From Betaproteobacteria bacterium (GTDB lineage Bacteria; Pseudomonadota; Gammaproteobacteria; Burkholderiales; Burkholderiaceae_C): DNA of 64,000 bases. Each line of letters starts with the position of its first letter. Positions within the stretch are counted from its first letter, which is position 1. This document shows positions 9,639 through 18,658 of the stretch, piece by piece. The DNA lies in assembly GCA_947453725.1 (NCBI GenBank), contig CANGHH010000008.1:146170-210169 (forward strand), written 5' to 3'. The translations under genes and the position numbers were made by a program. The notes below the pieces were generated by a model. The model saw only the letters and a program-made list of their open reading frames with translations. It had not been told where the DNA came from and searched no databases.

Positions 9639-11897
9639 ATGAAAACACAACACGCACCCCGCCGCCAGCTGACCGCTGTGCTGATCGCCAGCCTGTTTGC
9701 GCCGGCCTTGGCCCAGGCTCAACAAGCCCAGGCTGCCGATGCGCAACAGGTCACCATCACCGGCAACGGCCGTGGCCAGTCGCGCCAGGTCGAAGCCGTG
9801 ACCGCCGCTGAACTGAAGCAGCTGCCCCCGGGCAGCAGCCCGATGCAGGCCGTGGCCCGCCTGCCCTCGGTGAACTTCCAGTCGGCCGATGCCTTCGGGG
9901 CTTACGAATGGTCGACCCGCATCACGGTGCGCGGCTTCAACCAGAACCAGCTGGGTTTCACGCTGGACGACGTGCCGCTCGGCGACATGTCCTACGCCAA
10001 TTTCAACGGCCTGCACATCAGCCGCGCCGTCGCCACCGAGAACATCGCCCGCGCGGTGCTGTCGGCCGGCACCGGCTCGCTGAGCACGGCCTCGTCGAGC
10101 AACCTGGGCGGTACGCTGCAGTTCTACTCCGTGGATCCGGCCAAGACCTTCGGCGGCGAAGGCAACGTGGGCTTCGGCAGCCACAAGGACAGCCACGTCT
10201 TCGCCAAGCTGGAGACCGGCGAGATGGGCTTCGGCCGCGCCTACATCAGCGTCAGCGACCAACGCTCTGAAAAGTGGAAGGGCAGCGGCGACCAGAAGCA
10301 GCAGCAGTTCAGCGCCAAGGTCCTGGCGGACCTGGGCAGCGGCCAGCTGCGGGCTACCGCCAACGTGTCGCGCCGCGCCGAGATCGACTACCAGGACATG
10401 TCGCTGGAGATGATCAACCGCCTGGGCCAGAACTTCGACAACACCTACCCCGACTTCAAGGGCGCGGTGAAGATCGCCACCACGCAGTGCGGCAACACCG
10501 TTGGCGGCGTGCCCAGCAGCTACAGCGCGACTTGCGACGATGCCTATTACGCTGGCTCGGGCCTGCGCAATGACGAGCTCTACACCCTGGGCTATGAAGG
10601 TGCCGTGGGCGGCGGCGTGACTGCCAAGGTCACCGGCTACCACCACCACAACAAGGGCATGGGCCTTTGGTACACGCCGTACACGGCTTCGCCGGACGGC
10701 ACGCCGGTGGCGCTGCGCACGACCGAATACGGCATCAACCGCGACGGTCTGGTGGCCAGCGCCGACCTGGCGCTCGGCGCGCACAACCTGCGCGCCGGCC
10801 TGTGGCTCGAGAACAACCAGTTCGACCAGGCCCGCCGCTTCTACGCCACCTCGCCGGTGTTGCCGTCGCCTTACGACTTCCCGGCCAATCCCTTCTTCAC
10901 CCAGTGGCAGTTCGGCTTCAAGACGACCACCACGCAGTTCTCGCTGGAAGACGCCTTCCAGATCAGCCGCGGTGTGGCCCTGAACTACGGCTTCAAGTCG
11001 CTGAACGTCAAGACCACCGCCTCGCGTCAAGTCGGCGACCCGGCCAGCAACCCGCAAGGCGACATCAGCGCGAAGAAGGCCTTCCTGCCGCAGCTCGGCG
11101 TCAGCTTCGCGCTGGACAAGAACAGCGAAGTGTTCGCCGGCTACGCGCAGAACATGCGCGCCTTCCAGTCGTCGCACACCGGCCTGTCGCCCTTCAACAC
11201 CACGCAGGTCGGCTTCAACGCCATTGCCAACGGCCTGAAGCCCGAGACCTCGCAGACGCTCGAAGGCGGCTGGCGCCTGAACACCCGCGAAGTCGAAGCC
11301 GTGGTGGCCGCCTACGCGGTGCAGTTCAAGGACCGCCTGCTGGCCATCCAGCAAGGCCCCGGCATCGTCGGCAACCCGGCCGTGCTGGCCAACGTCGGCA
11401 ATGCGCAGTTGCTGGGTCTGGAAGCCTCGGCCTCGTGGCGCCTGGGTCAGGGCTTCAGCTGGTACAACGGCCTGAGCCTGAACAAGAGCCAGTACAAGAG
11501 CGACTACAGCAGCAATGGCGTGACCTACGCCACCAACGGCAAGACCATCGTCGACACGCCGGCCACGATGCTGAAGTCGGTGCTGAGCTTCGACAGCCGC
11601 ACGCTGTTCGCCAACGTCGGCGTGGACTACATGGCCAAGCGCTACTACACCTACCTGAACCAGGGTGACGTGGCCGGCCGCACGCTGCTGAACACCTCGG
11701 TGGGCTACCGGCTGGGCGGCATGGCCGGCCTGAAGGACCTGACGGTGCAACTGACGGTCAACAACCTGACCGACCAGAAGTACATCTCCACGGTGGGCAG
11801 CAACGGCTTCGTCAACAGCGACCCCAAGGGCACCGAGCAGACCATCCTGCCGGGTGCGCCGCGTTCGATGTTCCTGAGCCTGTCGGCCAAGCTCTGA
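9639..11897 (+). CDS. TonB-dependent outer-membrane receptor
   Basis: 752 residues. A signal peptide occupies about residues 1-27 (LIASLFAPALAQAQ). The plug domain follows, with VTAAELKQLPPGSSPMQAVARLPSV, ITVRGFNQNQLGFTLDDVPLGD and the SNLGGTLQFYS region. The beta-barrel ends in the typical C-terminal aromatic/hydrophobic pattern MFLSLSAKL. Such receptors import scarce ligands across the outer membrane using TonB-ExbBD energy. The gene is divergent from the phoD-like/ABC operon and shares its Pho-box region, so the ligand is inferred to be a phosphorus compound or phosphate-bearing chelate. An iron-complex receptor cannot be excluded. GAGAGTAG upstream serves as ribosome-binding site. Confidence 0.92.
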   Translation: MKTQHAPRRQLTAVLIASLFAPALAQAQQAQAADAQQVTITGNGRGQSRQVEAVTAAELKQLPPGSSPMQAVARLPSVNFQSADAFGAYEWSTRITVRGFNQNQLGFTLDDVPLGDMSYANFNGLHISRAVATENIARAVLSAGTGSLSTASSSNLGGTLQFYSVDPAKTFGGEGNVGFGSHKDSHVFAKLETGEMGFGRAYISVSDQRSEKWKGSGDQKQQQFSAKVLADLGSGQLRATANVSRRAEIDYQDMSLEMINRLGQNFDNTYPDFKGAVKIATTQCGNTVGGVPSSYSATCDDAYYAGSGLRNDELYTLGYEGAVGGGVTAKVTGYHHHNKGMGLWYTPYTASPDGTPVALRTTEYGINRDGLVASADLALGAHNLRAGLWLENNQFDQARRFYATSPVLPSPYDFPANPFFTQWQFGFKTTTTQFSLEDAFQISRGVALNYGFKSLNVKTTASRQVGDPASNPQGDISAKKAFLPQLGVSFALDKNSEVFAGYAQNMRAFQSSHTGLSPFNTTQVGFNAIANGLKPETSQTLEGGWRLNTREVEAVVAAYAVQFKDRLLAIQQGPGIVGNPAVLANVGNAQLLGLEASASWRLGQGFSWYNGLSLNKSQYKSDYSSNGVTYATNGKTIVDTPATMLKSVLSFDSRTLFANVGVDYMAKRYYTYLNQGDVAGRTLLNTSVGYRLGGMAGLKDLTVQLTVNNLTDQKYISTVGSNGFVNSDPKGTEQTILPGAPRSMFLSLSAKL

Positions 11898-11910
11898 TGA
11901 CAATCGGGCG

Positions 11911-12741
11911 GTGTCCCTGAACACCGCCCATTGCATCATCGCCGCCGACCGGCACCGCGTGCCGATGCCCTTCCGGGCCTTTGCGGTTCGCAGCGACGAG
12001 CCGCAGCATGCCCACGCTGCCCGCGCGCCTTACGGCCGCGTGCACCGCTTGCGGACCGACCTGCTCGATGCGGACGCGCTGGCAGCCTGGGCCGCCGAGG
12101 GTTACCGGCGGGTCTGCATCGAGGCGTTTTCCGACATCGACTACGCGCCGACCACGCTGCAGGAACTGGCTGCCGCGGCGCCCCGCGTGGCCGACCTGGC
12201 TGGCGTGATCGCCGGCGCCTTGCAGCGGACCGGGGTGCTGGGCGACGAGCCCGGCCGCTACAGCCGCAGCGTCGAAGCCCGCATCGACTACCTGGCCGCC
12301 TGCGGGGCCGGCTTCCACAACGACGTCAGCCGCCACTGGTCGCGCTGCCTGTTCTGGCTGCTGGCGCTGGACCTGGCCGATGTCGAATTCGTGATGCCCC
12401 ATGCGGGCGTGCGTCTGGCGCTGGCACCGGGCGACCTGCTGGTCTTCGACCAGACCATGGCCCACGGCCTGTGCCGGCCGCGCGACCAGGGGCAGGCGCT
12501 GGCGGCGTCGTTCGACCAGGGCTCGCAGCGCCGCCAGATCTTCCTGACCGGTGAGCTGCTGCTGGACGACGCGCAGTGGGCCGCCGTCGGCGCGCCGTGG
12601 CTGCCGGTCGAGGCGCACAGCGGCGCGCTCGACCTGCTGGTCGCGACTTTCGACGACCGCACCGGCGCCGTGCAGCGCCTGGGCTCGTTGCGTGACAGCC
12701 TGCAGCGCAGCACCTGCCACGTCGACAAGAGCACGGATTAG
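11911..12741 (+). CDS. Putative Fe(II)/2-oxoglutarate-dependent oxygenase
   Basis: 276 residues from a GTG 13 nt after the receptor stop. A later in-frame ATG at 11965 is an alternative start. The metal-binding facial triad is visible as HND at residues 136-138 and MAHGL with His185. An Arg follows in RPRD at about residue 189, where the 2-oxoglutarate carboxylate would bind. The spacing of about 47 residues between the HxD and the distal His fits the family. TonB receptors are often paired with such hydroxylases (for example PiuC beside siderophore receptors). The pairing here with a Pho-linked receptor suggests oxidative processing of the imported ligand, such as a phosphonate. That role is inference. 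Confidence 0.6.
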   Translation: MSLNTAHCIIAADRHRVPMPFRAFAVRSDEPQHAHAARAPYGRVHRLRTDLLDADALAAWAAEGYRRVCIEAFSDIDYAPTTLQELAAAAPRVADLAGVIAGALQRTGVLGDEPGRYSRSVEARIDYLAACGAGFHNDVSRHWSRCLFWLLALDLADVEFVMPHAGVRLALAPGDLLVFDQTMAHGLCRPRDQGQALAASFDQGSQRRQIFLTGELLLDDAQWAAVGAPWLPVEAHSGALDLLVATFDDRTGAVQRLGSLRDSLQRSTCHVDKSTD

Positions 12742-12772
12742 CGCCACCGGTCGCCGGCGCTGTGGCCCGCCT

Positions 12773-13204
12773 TCAGCCGCGTGGCGACAGCTGCCCCTGC
12801 ACCCAACTCACCAGATCGGCCGCCGGCATCGCCCCCGACTGCCGCGCCACTTCACGCCCGCCGCGGTAGAGGATCAGCGTGGGGATGCTGCGCACACCAA
12901 AGGCCGCGCTGGTCTGCGGGCTGGCCTCGGTGTCGAGCTTGGCGAAGCGCACCGTCGGCAGCTGGCCGGCGGCCTTGGCGAAGTGCGGCGCCATCATCTT
13001 GCAGGGGCCGCACCAGTCGGCCCAGAAGTCGACCAGCACCGGCAATTCGGTGTTGGCGATGAAGGCCGGGAAGGTGGCGTCGGTCAGGGCCACGGGCGCC
13101 GGCGCCATCAGGTCGGCGCCGCAGCGGCCGCACAGCGGGTGCTCGTTCAGGCGCTCTTCGGGCACGCGGTTGGTGGCGCCGCAGGCGGGGCAATGGAGGT
13201 GCAT
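12773..13204 (-). CDS. trxC: Thioredoxin 2 (TrxC)
   Basis: 143 residues. The N-terminal zinc ribbon has CPACG (residues 6-10) and CGRCG (about 25-29), as in TrxC. The thioredoxin fold follows, with the active site WADWCGPCKMMAP and the cis-proline region VRSIPTLILYRGG. It is a cytosolic disulfide reductase whose zinc domain distinguishes it from TrxA, also encoded in this window at 41.4 kb. It is convergent with the oxygenase gene, 31 bp away, and divergent from the VanZ-like gene. Confidence 0.95.
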   Translation of the reverse strand: MHLHCPACGATNRVPEERLNEHPLCGRCGADLMAPAPVALTDATFPAFIANTELPVLVDFWADWCGPCKMMAPHFAKAAGQLPTVRFAKLDTEASPQTSAAFGVRSIPTLILYRGGREVARQSGAMPAADLVSWVQGQLSPRG

Positions 13205-13386
13205 GGTCAGTCTCCTGGCGGGGTCGTCATCTCGAACAGGCGGCCCACCGGCCCCCGGAGGCCGCTGCCGACCCCAGATACGCCGTATGGTCGGGGGTTC
13301 GGGCTGGTGCGGTCGCCGCTGTTCATCGGATGCGCAGTGTGCCTGCCCGCCGCCGTCTTTCCGTCGGCTTCTGCCCTCGACCTGCC

Positions 13387-13770
13387 ATGCTGAAAACCCT
13401 GCTGTCCATCCTGATCGACCACCCCCGCAGCGCAGTCGGCTGGCGTGTGCTGCTGTGCGCGCTGCTCGGCGTCATCAGCTGGCTGGCGCTGACGCCCGCG
13501 CCGCCGCCGCGGGCCGATCTGGGCTGGGACAAGCTCAACCACCTGGCGGCTTTCGCTGCGCTGGCCGTCGTGGCGGTGCTGGGCCGTACCGGCTCGTCCG
13601 TGCGGGTCGGCGCGGCCTTGCTGGCCTACGGCGGTCTGATCGAGGTGCTGCAGTCGTTCATGCCGCCGCGCGTCGGCGAGTGGCCCGACCTGATCGCCGA
13701 CGGCGTGGGCATCGCGCTGGGTTTGCTGCTGGTCGCCGCCGCGCGCCGGCTGGGCGCGTCGGCACCCTGA
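13387..13770 (+). CDS. VanZ-like family membrane protein
   Basis: 127 residues from the ATG at 13387; an in-frame ATG at 13330 would add 19 residues. Four hydrophobic segments are apparent. The family signature WDKLNHLAAFAALA near residue 42 and a later GGLIEVLQSFMPPRVGEWPDLIADGVG (residues about 80-106) match VanZ-like proteins. These are widespread inner-membrane proteins of unknown general function, named after a teicoplanin-resistance protein. The later start was preferred because the earlier one adds an Arg-rich, poorly conserved-looking leader. It lies immediately upstream of surE. Confidence 0.78.
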   Translation: MLKTLLSILIDHPRSAVGWRVLLCALLGVISWLALTPAPPPRADLGWDKLNHLAAFAALAVVAVLGRTGSSVRVGAALLAYGGLIEVLQSFMPPRVGEWPDLIADGVGIALGLLLVAAARRLGASAP

Positions 13771-13787
13771 GGGCGGTGTCGGCCCGT

Positions 13788-13814
13788 CGCCGCCCGGGCG
13801 GCGCTCCCTACAAT
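13788..13814 (+). promoter_or_regulatory. surE promoter region: GC palindrome and -10 close to the ATG
   Basis: A 16-bp palindrome CGCCGCCCGGGCGGCG (13788-13803) is followed by TACAAT (13809-13814), a 5-of-6 match to the -10 consensus. The surE ATG at 13822 starts only 7 nt after it. Transcription would begin about at the start codon, so the message would be leaderless or nearly so. No convincing -35 was seen. Confidence 0.4.
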
Positions 13815-13821
13815 GGGCGGT

Positions 13822-14616
13822 ATGCGTATCCTCATTGCCAACGACGACGGTTATCTCGCCCCCGGTCTGGCGGCGCTGGTGCGGGCCTGCCAGGGCCTGG
13901 GCCAGATCGACGTGATCGCGCCCGAGCAGAACGCCAGCGGCACGTCCAATGCGCTGACCTTGACCCGTCCGCTGTCGGTTTTCGAAGCCCGCGGTGAACA
14001 CGTGCAGGGCTTCCGCGTCGTCAACGGCACGCCGTCGGACTGCGTTCACGTCGCGCTGACCGGCCTGCTCGGCTACAAGCCCGACCTGGTGCTGTCGGGC
14101 ATCAACAACGGCGCCAACATGGGCGACGACACGCTGTACTCGGGCACCGTCGCCGCGGCGATGGAAGGCTATCTGTTCGGCGTGCCGGCGATCGCCTTTT
14201 CGCAGGCCCACAAGGGCTGGGGCGAACTGGAAGCCGCGGCGGCGGCCGCCCGTTCGGTCATCGAGCAGGTGCTGGTGCAAACCCCGCTGGCGGCCGGCCA
14301 GGCGCCCTGGCTGCTGAACGTCAACATCCCGAACCGCGCCGATGCGGCCAGCCTGCCGCGCGTCGTCACGCGGCTGGGCCGGCGTCACGCCAGCGAACCG
14401 GTGATCCGCCAGACCAGCCCGCGCGGCGAGGCCATCTACTGGATCGGTCCGGCCGGCGACGCCCGCGAATGCGGCGAGGGCACCGACTTCCACGCGGTGG
14501 CCAGCGACTGCATCTCGATCACGCCGCTGCAGGTCGACTTGACCGATCACGCCCGCAGCGCGGTCTGGGCCGACCGCTTTGCCGCGGGATTGCAACCGAG
14601 CGGCCGCGCCGGATGA
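13822..14616 (+). CDS. surE: 5'/3'-nucleotidase SurE
   Basis: 264 residues. The N-terminus [16 protein letters not shown] has the metal-binding Asp-Asp pair, followed by [40 protein letters not shown] and [11 protein letters not shown], all diagnostic of SurE. The enzyme dephosphorylates nucleoside 5'- and 3'-monophosphates and short polyphosphate in stationary-phase survival. The start at 13822 was preferred over an ATG three codons upstream that overlaps the -10. Its stop overlaps the pcm start (ATGA). Confidence 0.96.
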   Translation: MRILIANDDGYLAPGLAALVRACQGLGQIDVIAPEQNASGTSNALTLTRPLSVFEARGEHVQGFRVVNGTPSDCVHVALTGLLGYKPDLVLSGINNGANMGDDTLYSGTVAAAMEGYLFGVPAIAFSQAHKGWGELEAAAAAARSVIEQVLVQTPLAAGQAPWLLNVNIPNRADAASLPRVVTRLGRRHASEPVIRQTSPRGEAIYWIGPAGDARECGEGTDFHAVASDCISITPLQVDLTDHARSAVWADRFAAGLQPSGRAG

Positions 14617-15446
14617 CGCGTCCGCCGCCGCGTTTTCCGCTCGACCTGGGCCGCGTGCAGGGCACCGCCCGCGCCACCAGCGCCGCGAGCCCCGAGCTGC
14701 TGCGGCCGCAGCGCCACCTGCACCACGCCGCGCAGGACGCCCAGCAACAGCAGCAGGCCAGCGCTCGCCACGCGCCCCAGGGCCTGGGCCTGGACAGCGC
14801 CGCGGTGCGCTCGCGCATGGTGCAGCGCCTGCGCGCCGATGGCGTGCGTTGCGAGCCGGTGCTGCAGGCTTTCGCGCAGGTCGAACGCCACCGTTTTGTC
14901 GACACCGCACTGGCCAACCAGGCCTACGAAGACACCAGCCTGCCGATCGGTCTGCAGCAGACGATCTCCAAGCCTTCGGTGGTGGCGCGCATGCTGGCGC
15001 TGTTGTTCGAAGGCGAGCACGCGCGCCAGCAAGGCCACCTGGGCCGGGTGCTGGAAATCGGCACCGGCTGCGGCTACCAGGCTGCGCTGCTGGCCCTGCT
15101 GTCGCGCAGCGTGGTCTCGATCGAGCGCCTCAAAGGCCTGCACGACAAGGCCCGCGACAACCTGGCCGGGCAGCAGGCTGGCGATCTGCGCCTGGTCTAC
15201 GGCGACGGCCGTCTGGGCCACGCGCCGCGCGCGCCCTACACCAGCATCGTGGCTGCCGCTGGTGGCGACGACGTGCCCGTCGCCTGGCTCGACCAGTTGG
15301 CCGTCGGTGGCCGTCTGATCGCCCCCACCCACGACGCCGAACGCGGCGGCCAGGTGCTGCTGGTCATCGACAAGCAAGCCGAAGGCGTGGTGCGCCAGTG
15401 GCACGACGCCGTGCATTTCGTCCCCCTCCAATCGGGCGCCGCATGA
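14613..15446 (+). CDS. pcm: Protein-L-isoaspartate O-methyltransferase
   Basis: 277 residues. The catalytic domain begins near residue 62, with [39 protein letters not shown] (shown in two motifs), the SAM-binding [16 protein letters not shown] and a closing LLVIDKQ. It methylates isoaspartyl residues in damaged proteins. The first 60 residues are an extra Arg/Gln/His-rich, low-complexity extension containing QQQQQ, longer than the usual 210-220-residue enzyme. It overlaps surE and nlpD by ATGA on both sides, so the three genes form one translationally coupled unit. Confidence 0.94.
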   Translation: MTRPPPRFPLDLGRVQGTARATSAASPELLRPQRHLHHAAQDAQQQQQASARHAPQGLGLDSAAVRSRMVQRLRADGVRCEPVLQAFAQVERHRFVDTALANQAYEDTSLPIGLQQTISKPSVVARMLALLFEGEHARQQGHLGRVLEIGTGCGYQAALLALLSRSVVSIERLKGLHDKARDNLAGQQAGDLRLVYGDGRLGHAPRAPYTSIVAAAGGDDVPVAWLDQLAVGGRLIAPTHDAERGGQVLLVIDKQAEGVVRQWHDAVHFVPLQSGAA

Positions 15447-16336
15447 AGCAGCAAGACCGCATTTCCAGCCGCCTGGCCCTGGCCTTCGTGGCGGCGCTGG
15501 CCGGCTGCGCATCGCCGGCGAACCGGGCCCCGGTTGAGGACCGGCGCAACGCGCCCGCGCAGCGGGCGCCGGCCATGCCGACGCCGGTGGCCGCGAGCGC
15601 CACGCCGGCCGCCGAGGCGGCGCCGGTCAAGCCGCTGCCCGGCATCGAGAACGCCGGCAAGCCGGGCTACTACACCGTCAAGGCCGGCGACACGCTGATC
15701 CGCATCGCGCTGGACAACGGCCAGCCCTGGCGCGACGTGGCGCGCTGGAACGGCCTGGACAAGCCCAATCTGATCGAAGTCGGCCAAGTCCTGCGCGTCG
15801 TGCCGCCCAATTTCGACCCGACCGTCGCCAGCACCAAGCCGGTGACGGCCGCCGGCCGCGTCGAAAGTCGCCCGCTGGACGGCAAGCCGGCTGTGCCGCC
15901 CGCGGCCACCCCAGCGACATCGGCGGCTGCCGCTGCGGCCGTGCCGGCGCTGCCGCGCGAATCCGACGAAGGCCTGGACTGGCTGTGGCCGGCCAACGGC
16001 CCGGTGGCGATGGGCTTCGACGACGCCAAGAGCAAGGGCCTGGCGATCACCGGCAAGGCTGGCGACCCGGTGTTCGCCGCCGCTGACGGCCGCGTCGTCT
16101 ACGCCGGTGCCGGCCTGCGCGGCTACGGCAACCTCGTCATCGTCAAGCACAACGCGACCTACCTGACGGCCTACGCCCACAACCAGACGCTGCTGGTCAA
16201 GGAAGAGCAGGCCGTGCGCCGCGGCCAGAAGATCGCCGAGATGGGCGCCAGCGACGCCGAACGGGTGCAACTGCACTTCGAGATCCGCCGCCTGGGCAAG
16301 CCGATCGACCCCGCGAAACTGCTGCCCGCGCGCTGA
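15443..16336 (+). CDS. nlpD: Murein hydrolase activator NlpD-like lipoprotein (LysM + LytM/M23)
   Basis: 297 residues. The lipoprotein signal ends in ALAGCAS (Cys22). A Pro/Ala-rich linker precedes a LysM domain (about residues 74-118: YYTVKAGDTLIRIALDNGQ ... LIEVGQVLRVV). A second Ala/Pro linker leads to the LytM/M23 domain (about 180-295), with WPANGPVAMGF, GDPVFAAADGRVVYAG, YGNLVIVKHN, YLTAYAHN and VQLHFEIRR. The first active-site His seems to be replaced (GFDDAKSKGL instead of a typical H...GxD), as in EnvC/NlpD proteins that activate amidases rather than cleave peptidoglycan. It overlaps pcm. In many relatives rpoS follows, but here rlmD does. Confidence 0.9.
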   Translation: MKQQDRISSRLALAFVAALAGCASPANRAPVEDRRNAPAQRAPAMPTPVAASATPAAEAAPVKPLPGIENAGKPGYYTVKAGDTLIRIALDNGQPWRDVARWNGLDKPNLIEVGQVLRVVPPNFDPTVASTKPVTAAGRVESRPLDGKPAVPPAATPATSAAAAAAVPALPRESDEGLDWLWPANGPVAMGFDDAKSKGLAITGKAGDPVFAAADGRVVYAGAGLRGYGNLVIVKHNATYLTAYAHNQTLLVKEEQAVRRGQKIAEMGASDAERVQLHFEIRRLGKPIDPAKLLPAR

Positions 16337-16362
16337 GCGCACAGGCGGCGGCCGCGGCCTGG

Positions 16363-16368
16363 GGATAA
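16363..16368 (+). promoter_or_regulatory. -10-like hexamer directly before rlmD
   Basis: GATAAT matches the -10 consensus at 5 of 6 positions and ends 9 nt before the rlmD ATG at 16378, predicting a very short or absent leader. It resembles the arrangement before surE, rlmE and yhbY in this window. Confidence 0.35.
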
Positions 16369-16377
16369 TCCGTCGCC

Positions 16378-17751
16378 ATGACATCAGGTTTCGATTGGTT
16401 GGAGGTCGAGTCACTCGACCTGGAAGCGCAGGGCGTGGCCCACCGTCCGCTCGAAGAGGGGCAGACCGAGGGGCAGGGCAAGGTGGTCTTCATCGAAGGT
16501 GCCTTGCCGGGCGAGCGCGTGCGGGTCAACGTCTCGCGCAAGAAGAACAACTGGGAAGCCGGGCAGGTGGGCCAGATCGCCCGCGAGAGTTCGCAGCGCG
16601 TGCGCCCTGGCTGCCCCAACTTCGGCTTGCATGCCGGTTCCTGCGGCGGCTGCAAGATGCAGCACCTGCACCCGGCCGCGCAGGTGGCCGTCAAGCAGCG
16701 CGTGATGGAAGACAACCTGTGGCACCTGGCCAAGGTCAAGGCCGACACGCTGCTGCGACCGATCGAGGGCCCGGCCTGGGGCTACCGCGACCGCGCGCGC
16801 TTTTCGATGCGCTGGGTGGCCAAGAAGGGCCAGGTGCTGATCGGCTTCCACGAACGCAAGTCGCGTTACGTCGCCGACATGACCGTCTGCCCCGTGCTGC
16901 CGGCCAAAGTGAGCGCCATGCTGCTGCCGCTGCGCGCGCTGATCGGCGCGATGGACCAGCGCGAACGGCTGCCGCAGATCGAGCTGGCTGCCGGCGACAG
17001 CGTGACCGCGCTGGTGCTGCGCCATCTGGAGCCGCTGAGCGGCCGCGACCTGCAGTTGCTGCGCGACTTCGGCGCCGTGCACGGCGTGCAGTGGTGGCTG
17101 CAGCCCAAGGGGCCGGACACCGCGCACCTGCTCGACGAAGGCGGCCCGGTGCTGGGCTACCGACTGCCCGAATTCGGCATCCACATGCCGTTCAAACCAA
17201 CGGACTTCACGCAGGTCAACCCGCACATCAATCGCGTGCTGGTCGACCGCGCCCTGCGCCTGCTCGACCCGCAGGCTGACGAGCGCGTGATCGACTGGTT
17301 CTGCGGACTGGGCAACTTCACGCTGCCGCTGGCCACCCGGGCGCGCGAGGTATTGGGCATCGAAGGCAGCGAGGCGCTGGTGGCGAGGGCCCGCGCGAAC
17401 GCCGCGCTGAACGGGCTGGCGGCCAGGACCTCGTTCGCGGCGCGCAACCTGTTCGACCTGACGCCCGATGACCTGAAGGCGCTGGGCAGCGCGCAGCGCT
17501 GGCTGATCGACCCGCCGCGCGAAGGCGCGTTCGCGCTGGCCAAGGCGGTGGCGGACCTGCGCGGCAGCCCCAGCTGGACGCCGCCGAAGCGCATCGTCTA
17601 CGTCAGCTGCAACCCGGCCACGCTGGCGCGCGACGCCGGCCTGCTGGTGCACCAGGCCGGTTACCGCTGCAGCCTGGCCGGTGTGGTGAACATGTTCCCG
17701 CACACGGCGCACGTCGAGAGCATGGCGGTGTTCGATCTCGTCGGGACATAA
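16378..17751 (+). CDS. rlmD: 23S rRNA (uracil-1939-C5)-methyltransferase RlmD
   Basis: 457 residues. The N-terminal TRAM-like domain is at about 1-70. An iron-sulfur Cys cluster follows: [19 protein letters not shown] near residues 80-98 and VCPVLP near 172. The methyltransferase domain carries [27 protein letters not shown] (SAM motif) and the catalytic [12 protein letters not shown] near the end. It methylates U1939 of 23S rRNA. It follows nlpD by 41 bp but probably has its own promoter. A bidirectional terminator abuts the stop codon. Confidence 0.96.
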   Translation: MTSGFDWLEVESLDLEAQGVAHRPLEEGQTEGQGKVVFIEGALPGERVRVNVSRKKNNWEAGQVGQIARESSQRVRPGCPNFGLHAGSCGGCKMQHLHPAAQVAVKQRVMEDNLWHLAKVKADTLLRPIEGPAWGYRDRARFSMRWVAKKGQVLIGFHERKSRYVADMTVCPVLPAKVSAMLLPLRALIGAMDQRERLPQIELAAGDSVTALVLRHLEPLSGRDLQLLRDFGAVHGVQWWLQPKGPDTAHLLDEGGPVLGYRLPEFGIHMPFKPTDFTQVNPHINRVLVDRALRLLDPQADERVIDWFCGLGNFTLPLATRAREVLGIEGSEALVARARANAALNGLAARTSFAARNLFDLTPDDLKALGSAQRWLIDPPREGAFALAKAVADLRGSPSWTPPKRIVYVSCNPATLARDAGLLVHQAGYRCSLAGVVNMFPHTAHVESMAVFDLVGT

Positions 17752-17784
17752 AAAAAACGGGGCCTGCAGGCCCCGTTCGTTTTC
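17750..17784. terminator. Bidirectional intrinsic terminator between rlmD and the BI-1 gene
   Basis: A perfect 20-bp palindrome (ACGGGGCCTGCAGGCCCCGT, 17757-17776) is flanked by an A-run on the left (17750-17757) and TTCGTTTT on the right. It can end transcription from rlmD on the plus strand and from the convergent BI-1 family gene on the minus strand. Confidence 0.88.
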
Positions 17785-17800
17785 AAGCCTGGCGGCTCGA

Positions 17801-18505
17801 TCAGTCTCGCTCACCGCCGAAAATACCCAGCAGCGCCAGCAGGTTGCTGAACACGTTGTACAGGCTGAGATAGACACCCAGCGTGGCGGTGATGTAGTTG
17901 GTTTCTTCGCCGTTCTGCACCCGCTTCAGGTCGTGCAGGATGAAGGCGGAGAAGATGCCGATGGCCAGCACCGACAGCGTGATCATCAGCGCGCTGCTCT
18001 GGATGAAGAGGTTGGCGATGCCCGCCACCAGCAGCATGATCATGCCGATGAAGAGGAACTTGCCCATCGAGCCGAGGTCGCGCTTGATGATCGTCGACAG
18101 CGAAGCCATGCCGAAGAAGATGGCGCCAGTGCCGGCAAAGGCCATCATGATCAGGCTGCCGCCGTTTTTCAGGCCGAGCACGCTGCCCACCAGTCGAGCC
18201 AGCATCAGGCCCATGAAAAAGGTGAAGCCCAGCAGCACCGGCACGCCAGCGGCCGAATCCTTGGTCTTCTCGATCGCGAACATGAAGCCGAAGGCACCGA
18301 CCATGAAGACGATCAGGCCCATGCCCGAGCCCATGGCCTTGGCCATGCCCATTTCCACGCCCAGCCAGGCGCCCAGCACGGTGGGCACCATCGACAGGGC
18401 CAGCAGCCAATAGGTGTTGCGCAGCACGCGGTTGCGCTGGGCCGTCAAGTCTGACCCGCCGATCAAGCCCGGCTGGCCCGCGTATTGCTGAACGATCTGG
18501 TCCAT
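17801..18505 (-). CDS. Bax inhibitor-1 / YccA family membrane protein
   Basis: 234 residues, almost entirely hydrophobic, with about seven membrane segments after a polar N-terminus of about 30 residues. Family features include RNTYWLLALSMVPTVLGAW near residue 27, the Gly-rich LGFTFFMGLMLARLVG, and a C-terminal LHDLKRVQNGEETNYITA followed by SLYNVFSNLLALLG. Proteins of this family (YccA, YbhL) sit in the inner membrane. YccA inhibits and is cleaved by FtsH, which is encoded 8 kb away here. A function as membrane-stress modulator or ion leak is known for relatives only. Confidence 0.92.
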   Translation of the reverse strand: MDQIVQQYAGQPGLIGGSDLTAQRNRVLRNTYWLLALSMVPTVLGAWLGVEMGMAKAMGSGMGLIVFMVGAFGFMFAIEKTKDSAAGVPVLLGFTFFMGLMLARLVGSVLGLKNGGSLIMMAFAGTGAIFFGMASLSTIIKRDLGSMGKFLFIGMIMLLVAGIANLFIQSSALMITLSVLAIGIFSAFILHDLKRVQNGEETNYITATLGVYLSLYNVFSNLLALLGIFGGERD

Positions 18506-18658
18506 GAAACCTCCACAAATGCGATGACGCTCGGACAGCGAGCCCCCGCATTCTAGGTGCGGTCACCGGGTCTCGAATCAAGGCCTTACCCGGTGCACCG
18601 GCATGCTGTTTCGGCCCGCGGCGAGGTCCTGGCGGGGCGCCAGCGTTATCGTTGGGGG

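Noticed and set aside
9576..11939. A 787-codon minus-strand frame opposite the TonB receptor
   Set aside because: Shadow frame; it also runs across the receptor's promoter and has no family signature.
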